The notes below the pieces were generated by a model, which saw only the letters and a list, made by a program, of their open reading frames with translations, did not search any database and was not told the origin of the DNA. Positions 31,485-34,644 of a DNA stretch of 34,644 nt are shown here, piece after piece (within the stretch, counting starts at the first letter, position 1; every line of letters begins with the position of its first letter). This DNA comes from Streptomyces sp. AW19M42. Its GTDB lineage: Bacteria > Actinomycetota > Actinomycetes > Streptomycetales > Streptomycetaceae. The position numbers were made by a program, and so were the translations under genes. The DNA lies in NCBI GenBank assembly GCA_000470535.1, contig CBRG010000211.1:1-34644 (forward strand), read 5' to 3'.

Positions 31485-33845
31485 TCAGCCGAGTGCGGGC
31501 GGAGCGTCCTCGGGCGAGGTGCCCCAGGCCGACGGTGCGTCGCCCACCGTGAAGGAGAGCGAGCGGGCCGAGCGGATGTCGTCCGTGGTCAGGTAGGTGC
31601 GCGTCTGCTTCGCACCGTCGAGCCGGGCCGACTGGATGTAGCGGTCGGTGTCCGAGGCGCCCGGGGCGCTCACCGTGAGCGAGCCGCGCGGGTAGTACCG
31701 GCGGTCGAGCTTGATGTCGACGCGCTCGAACGCGGGTGTCGACAGGCCCCAGGTGTCGGTGCCGGGCTGGACCGGGAAGACCCCGATCGAGGACAGCACC
31801 ATCCAGGCGGACATGGTGCCAAGGTCGTCATTGCCCGTCATCCCGGTCGGGCCGTTGGTGAAGAGCGTCAGGGCCGCGTGGACCACATCGGTCGTCTTCC
31901 ACGGCTGACCGGTGGAGAGGTAGGTGTACGGGGCGATGAGGTCGGGCTCGTTCTGCGGGTTGTACTTGTCGGCGTTGTAGTACGCGTACGGGCCGTTGAC
32001 CCAGACCTCACGGGCGGTCTTCGCGGGGTCGGCCAGCAGCTTGTCGTACGCGAAGAAGGAGTCGAGCCGCTGGTTGGCGGCGTCCTTGCCGCCGATCAGG
32101 TCGACCATGCCGGGGATGTCCTGCGGCACCATCCACTGGTACTGCCAGGACGTGCCCTCGTGGAAACCCTCGCTCTCGGCCGGGTCGACCGGTCCGGTGA
32201 AGGCTCCGGCGGCGTCGCGGGCGCGGAAGAAGCCGGTCGACGGGTCGAAGATCTCCCGGTAGTTCTGGGCGCGGGCGTCGTAGCGGGCAGCGTCGGCCTT
32301 GTGGCCGAGGTCGCGGGCCATCTCGGCGAGCATCCCGTCGGACAGGGCGTACTCCAGGGTGGCGGAGGCGCCGTGGTCGTAGTCGGAGTCGCCGGGCTTG
32401 GCGTGCTCGCGGTCCTTGACGTACGGGGCGAAGCCGTCCTTGAGGTACTCGGCGTTGGCCTCCCGGCCGACCGGTGCGGAGGCGGTGGGCGGCACGCCGT
32501 CGGCGTTCTTCTTCAGGGCTCGGTAGGCCTCCTCCTCGTACCCCTTCAGCAGGCCCTGCTGGTAGGCGTTGGTGAGGAAGGGGGTGACCGGGTCGCCGGT
32601 CATGATGTTCGTCTCGACCGTGCCGTAGCCCCACTTGGGCAGCCAGCCGCTCTCGGCGTCGATCCGCAGGACCGATATCGCCATGTCGCGGGACTCACGC
32701 GGGGCGAGCAGCGAGAGGAGCTGGGCCTGGGTGCGGTAGGTGTCCCAGAGCGACCAGTTCTGGTAATAGGTGAAAGTTCCCTTGCCGGAAACAGCGCGGT
32801 GCTTCTTCTGGTCCCAGCCGGTGTAGCGGCCGTCCACGTCGCTGCCGACGTTGGGCGCGAGGAAGGACCGGTAGAGGGAGGAGTAGAAGGTGCGGCGGAG
32901 TTCGTCGCTGCCGCCCTGGGCCTTCACGCCTTCGAGGCGGTCCTCCCAGTCGCGCTGCACGGCGCGCTCGACGCGGTCGAAGCTGCGGCCACCCTCGGCG
33001 CGGAGGTTGAGCGCGGCGCCCTTGGCGTCGACGTAGCTCAGCGCCGTGGTGGCCTCGACCGTGCGGTCCTTGCTGGTGTCGAAGCGCAGCCAGGCGCCGT
33101 TGCGGGCATCGGTGGCGGAGGACTTCTTCGAGCCCTCGGTGACGGTGTCACCGTTCCAGGTGCCGGAGGTGGTGAACGGCCGGTCGAAGTGGGTGACAGT
33201 GTAGACCGTGTACGGCTTGGTGTCCTGGCAGAAGCCGCTGCCGGTGATCGCGGTGCGCACGGTACGGCTGTCCAGGATCTCGACCTCGGACGAGAGCGTC
33301 TTGTGCAGCGACTGGCCCGCGTTGAGCAGGACGTTGGCCTTGTCGGTGGCCGGGAAGGTGTAGCGCTGCACCCCGGTGCGCTGAGTGGCGGTCAGCTCGG
33401 CGTCGATGCCGGTCTTGAGCCCGACCTTGTAGTAGCCGGGGCTCGCCTTCTCGTCGTCGTGGCTGAACTCGGCCGCGTACTTCGCGTAGTCGGTCTCGGT
33501 GACGTCGCCGGTGGTGGGCAGGGTCGGCAGATCGCCGCCGAGTCCGCAGCCGACACCGGAGAGGTGCACGGCGGAGAAGCCGCGGATGTGGTTCTCGCCG
33601 TAGTCGTAACCGGTGTTGTGGCCGGTGTCCGGAGAGAGCTGCACCATGCCGAAGGGCGCGGAGGCGCCGGGGTAGGTGTTGCCCTCGTTCTGGGTGCCGA
33701 TGAACGGGTTGACCAGATCGGTCAGCCGTCCGTCGCGCGGGGCGGCCTCGGCCGTGGCCCCCGTGGTGAGGACACCGCCCAGGAGGGCTGCGGCCGCGAG
33801 TGCGGCCGCCGGGCCGCGCAGTCGCGGCCGTGGGGTCCGGTGCAT
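31485..33845 (-). CDS. Secreted GH92 alpha-mannosidase-type glycosidase
   Basis: A 786-residue exported enzyme of glycoside hydrolase family 92, calcium-dependent exo-mannosidases that trim mannose from glycans or glycoproteins. A signal peptide covers residues 1-35 (LRGPAAALAAAALLGGVLT). The N-terminal beta domain has VNPFIGTQNEGNTYPGASAPFGM and HLSGVGCG; the catalytic helical barrel has FYSSLYRSFLAPN, WSLWDTYRTQAQLL, GWLPKWGYG, and the conserved TGNDDLGTMSAWMVLSS near the end. No carbohydrate-binding module is attached. ATG at 33845 follows AAGGAG. A LacI-type operator sits 16 bases upstream. A GH2 gene ends 128 bp upstream on the same strand, suggesting a glycan-degradation locus. Confidence 0.93.
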   Translation of the reverse strand: MHRTPRPRLRGPAAALAAAALLGGVLTTGATAEAAPRDGRLTDLVNPFIGTQNEGNTYPGASAPFGMVQLSPDTGHNTGYDYGENHIRGFSAVHLSGVGCGLGGDLPTLPTTGDVTETDYAKYAAEFSHDDEKASPGYYKVGLKTGIDAELTATQRTGVQRYTFPATDKANVLLNAGQSLHKTLSSEVEILDSRTVRTAITGSGFCQDTKPYTVYTVTHFDRPFTTSGTWNGDTVTEGSKKSSATDARNGAWLRFDTSKDRTVEATTALSYVDAKGAALNLRAEGGRSFDRVERAVQRDWEDRLEGVKAQGGSDELRRTFYSSLYRSFLAPNVGSDVDGRYTGWDQKKHRAVSGKGTFTYYQNWSLWDTYRTQAQLLSLLAPRESRDMAISVLRIDAESGWLPKWGYGTVETNIMTGDPVTPFLTNAYQQGLLKGYEEEAYRALKKNADGVPPTASAPVGREANAEYLKDGFAPYVKDREHAKPGDSDYDHGASATLEYALSDGMLAEMARDLGHKADAARYDARAQNYREIFDPSTGFFRARDAAGAFTGPVDPAESEGFHEGTSWQYQWMVPQDIPGMVDLIGGKDAANQRLDSFFAYDKLLADPAKTAREVWVNGPYAYYNADKYNPQNEPDLIAPYTYLSTGQPWKTTDVVHAALTLFTNGPTGMTGNDDLGTMSAWMVLSSIGVFPVQPGTDTWGLSTPAFERVDIKLDRRYYPRGSLTVSAPGASDTDRYIQSARLDGAKQTRTYLTTDDIRSARSLSFTVGDAPSAWGTSPEDAPPALG

Positions 33846-33860
33846 GGGAAAACTCCTTCG

Positions 33861-33872
33861 GACAACGTTGTC
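33861..33872. promoter_or_regulatory. LacI-family type operator before the GH92 gene
   Basis: GACAACGTTGTC is a perfect 12-bp palindrome with the central CG step usual for LacI/GalR-family sites. It lies directly upstream of the ribosome site AAGGAG, so a bound repressor would block transcription of the mannosidase gene. No lacI gene is in the window. Confidence 0.7.
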
Positions 33873-33923
33873 AGAGCGCGATCATTCTTGGTTCCCCGTC
33901 AGCCCCCGTCAAGAGGGCGGACC

Positions 33924-33966
33924 GACCCGCTCCGGCCCGCCCGCGAGGGCCGGGCCGGAGCGGGTC
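33924..33966 (-). terminator. Terminator after the GH2 gene
   Basis: GACCCGCTCCGGCCCG (33924-33939) pairs perfectly with CGGGCCGGAGCGGGTC (33951-33966) around an 11-base loop. It follows the GH2 stop by seven bases and precedes the GH92 operator, so the two genes are probably separate units. Confidence 0.8.
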
Positions 33967-33973
33967 GTACGGA

Positions 33974-34644
33974 TCAGCCGGTGGGGCATCCCGCCACGAC
34001 GGGCTGCGAGGCGTCGTGGATCAACGCCTGCTGGGCGTCGTGCACCCTCTTCACATCGGGTTTGACGACCCTGCGGTCATAGGTGAGCAGACCGTTCAAC
34101 TCGCCCTCGACGTCCGAGATCTGCGTGTACACCGCGCCGTTGCCGCCCTTGCAGGCCAGCGCGTGCACCTCGTCGAGCTTGGCGAGGTAGTCGTCCGTGT
34201 ACGTGGCCGGGTCGACGGCGATGTACGACTGCTGCACGGCCCAGGCGTGGCCCGGGACCGCCAGACCCAGTCCGCCGTACTCACCGCTGATCAGGGCACG
34301 TTGACCGTCCGGCTTCGGCAGCGCCGGACTCGGGTAGCCGTGCTCGTCGATGATGTCCCCGGTGCCGCCGTCCACGCCCAGGTTGATCCCGGACATGCTG
34401 TTGACCAGGCGCGTCGGGTCCCAGGACTTGGCCTGGTCGGCGATGCGGGCCTCGTCGTACTGGCCCCAGCCCTCGTTGAAGGTGACCCACATGACGACGG
34501 ACGGGTGGCTGGAGTGTTCGTCGATCATCTCCTTCATCTCGTGCTCGTACTCGGTGCGGGCGGCGGCCGACGGGTTGACGGTGTTCATCGCCGGCATGTC
34601 CTGCCAGACCATCAGGCCCAGTTTGTCCGCCCAGTAGAACCAGC
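33974..34644 (-). CDS. GH2 family glycosidase, C-terminal part
   Basis: The last ~223 residues of a family 2 glycoside hydrolase; the 5' part lies beyond the right edge. Visible are WFYWADKLGLMVWQDMP, HSSHPSVVMWVTFNEGWGQY with the acid/base Glu in FNEGW, and LISGEYGG with the nucleophile Glu, both in the (beta/alpha)8 barrel. The string DVEGELNGLLTYDRRVVKPD near the end is common in actinobacterial GH2 proteins with an N-terminal sugar-binding domain. Exact substrate (galactoside, mannoside or glucuronide) cannot be read from this part. It is on the same strand as the GH92 gene and ahead of it, with a terminator between. Confidence 0.88.
   Translation of the reverse strand, partial: WFYWADKLGLMVWQDMPAMNTVNPSAAARTEYEHEMKEMIDEHSSHPSVVMWVTFNEGWGQYDEARIADQAKSWDPTRLVNSMSGINLGVDGGTGDIIDEHGYPSPALPKPDGQRALISGEYGGLGLAVPGHAWAVQQSYIAVDPATYTDDYLAKLDEVHALACKGGNGAVYTQISDVEGELNGLLTYDRRVVKPDVKRVHDAQQALIHDASQPVVAGCPTG

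Noticed and set aside
31440..34082. Long plus-strand open frame (880 codons) opposite the GH92 gene
   Set aside because: It covers the whole GH92 gene antisense, is Gly/Val-rich without motifs, and begins inside a perfect terminator hairpin.
1..34644. CRISPR arrays, tRNA or rRNA genes, phage att sites
   Set aside because: No regularly spaced repeats, cloverleaf sequences or rRNA segments were seen on either strand.

Overview
The window is very GC-rich with strong third-position GC bias. It carries GTG/TTG starts, chitin regulation sites of the DasR type, a DUF6777 lipoprotein, many SpoIIE-type phosphatases and RsbW-like ATPases, and a SigB/SigF-type sigma factor. Together these point to a Streptomyces (or close relative) chromosome, probably an arm or accessory region. 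All calls come from reading the sequence; no database search was run.

Layout. 1-5.8 kb: a 5'-end-only (window-truncated) wax ester synthase/diacylglycerol acyltransferase, a PAS-GAF-SpoIIE-HATPase phosphatase with a SigB-like promoter, a ferredoxin-NADP reductase (FprA type) and a secreted GH18 chitinase with a paired DasR-like operator over its promoter. 5.8-10.9 kb: a DUF6777 lipoprotein facing a three-gene operon (YndJ-like membrane protein, DUF1990, lipase maturation factor) across a large double operator, then the wreck of a GH29 alpha-L-fucosidase. 10.9-19.1 kb: a nitrogen block on the minus strand in the order urea transporter, ureA, CbiX-like protein with a His-rich tail, ureB, ureC, ureF, ureG, ureD, amt. 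There is no ureE. 19.2-20.2 kb: two overlapping fluoride-channel genes facing away from the urease block, a 38-bp tandem duplication and a strong terminator. 20.2-24 kb: an unrecognised 58-residue gene, an odd SDR protein with a zinc-ribbon-like motif, and an MFS transporter. 24.1-31.4 kb: a stress and partner-switching block with a SigB/SigF-type sigma factor, a response regulator-phosphatase, a CHASE3 histidine kinase, a single-domain response regulator, an RsbW-like ATPase, a second SpoIIE-type phosphatase with a substituted metal ligand, a MarR regulator and a STAS anti-sigma antagonist. 31.4-34.6 kb: a secreted GH92 mannosidase with a LacI-type operator and the 3' part of a GH2 glycosidase.

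How the parts may work together. The urease block forms a full route: urea uptake, nickel-dependent hydrolysis to ammonia, and an Amt-family channel at the end of the operon. The His-rich CbiX-like protein, translationally coupled to ureB, sits where a nickel chaperone would be expected and is the best candidate for an undescribed component. The 24-31 kb block has every part of a phosphatase / anti-sigma kinase / antagonist / sigma switch, fed by a two-component module.

The most interesting points are the CbiX-like protein replacing UreE, the Glu-for-His change in the Amt pore, the Asn-for-Asp change in the second phosphatase, the Thr-for-Tyr change in the SDR protein, the large inverted-repeat operator before the YndJ operon, and an 18-19 bp motif shared by two distant intergenic regions.
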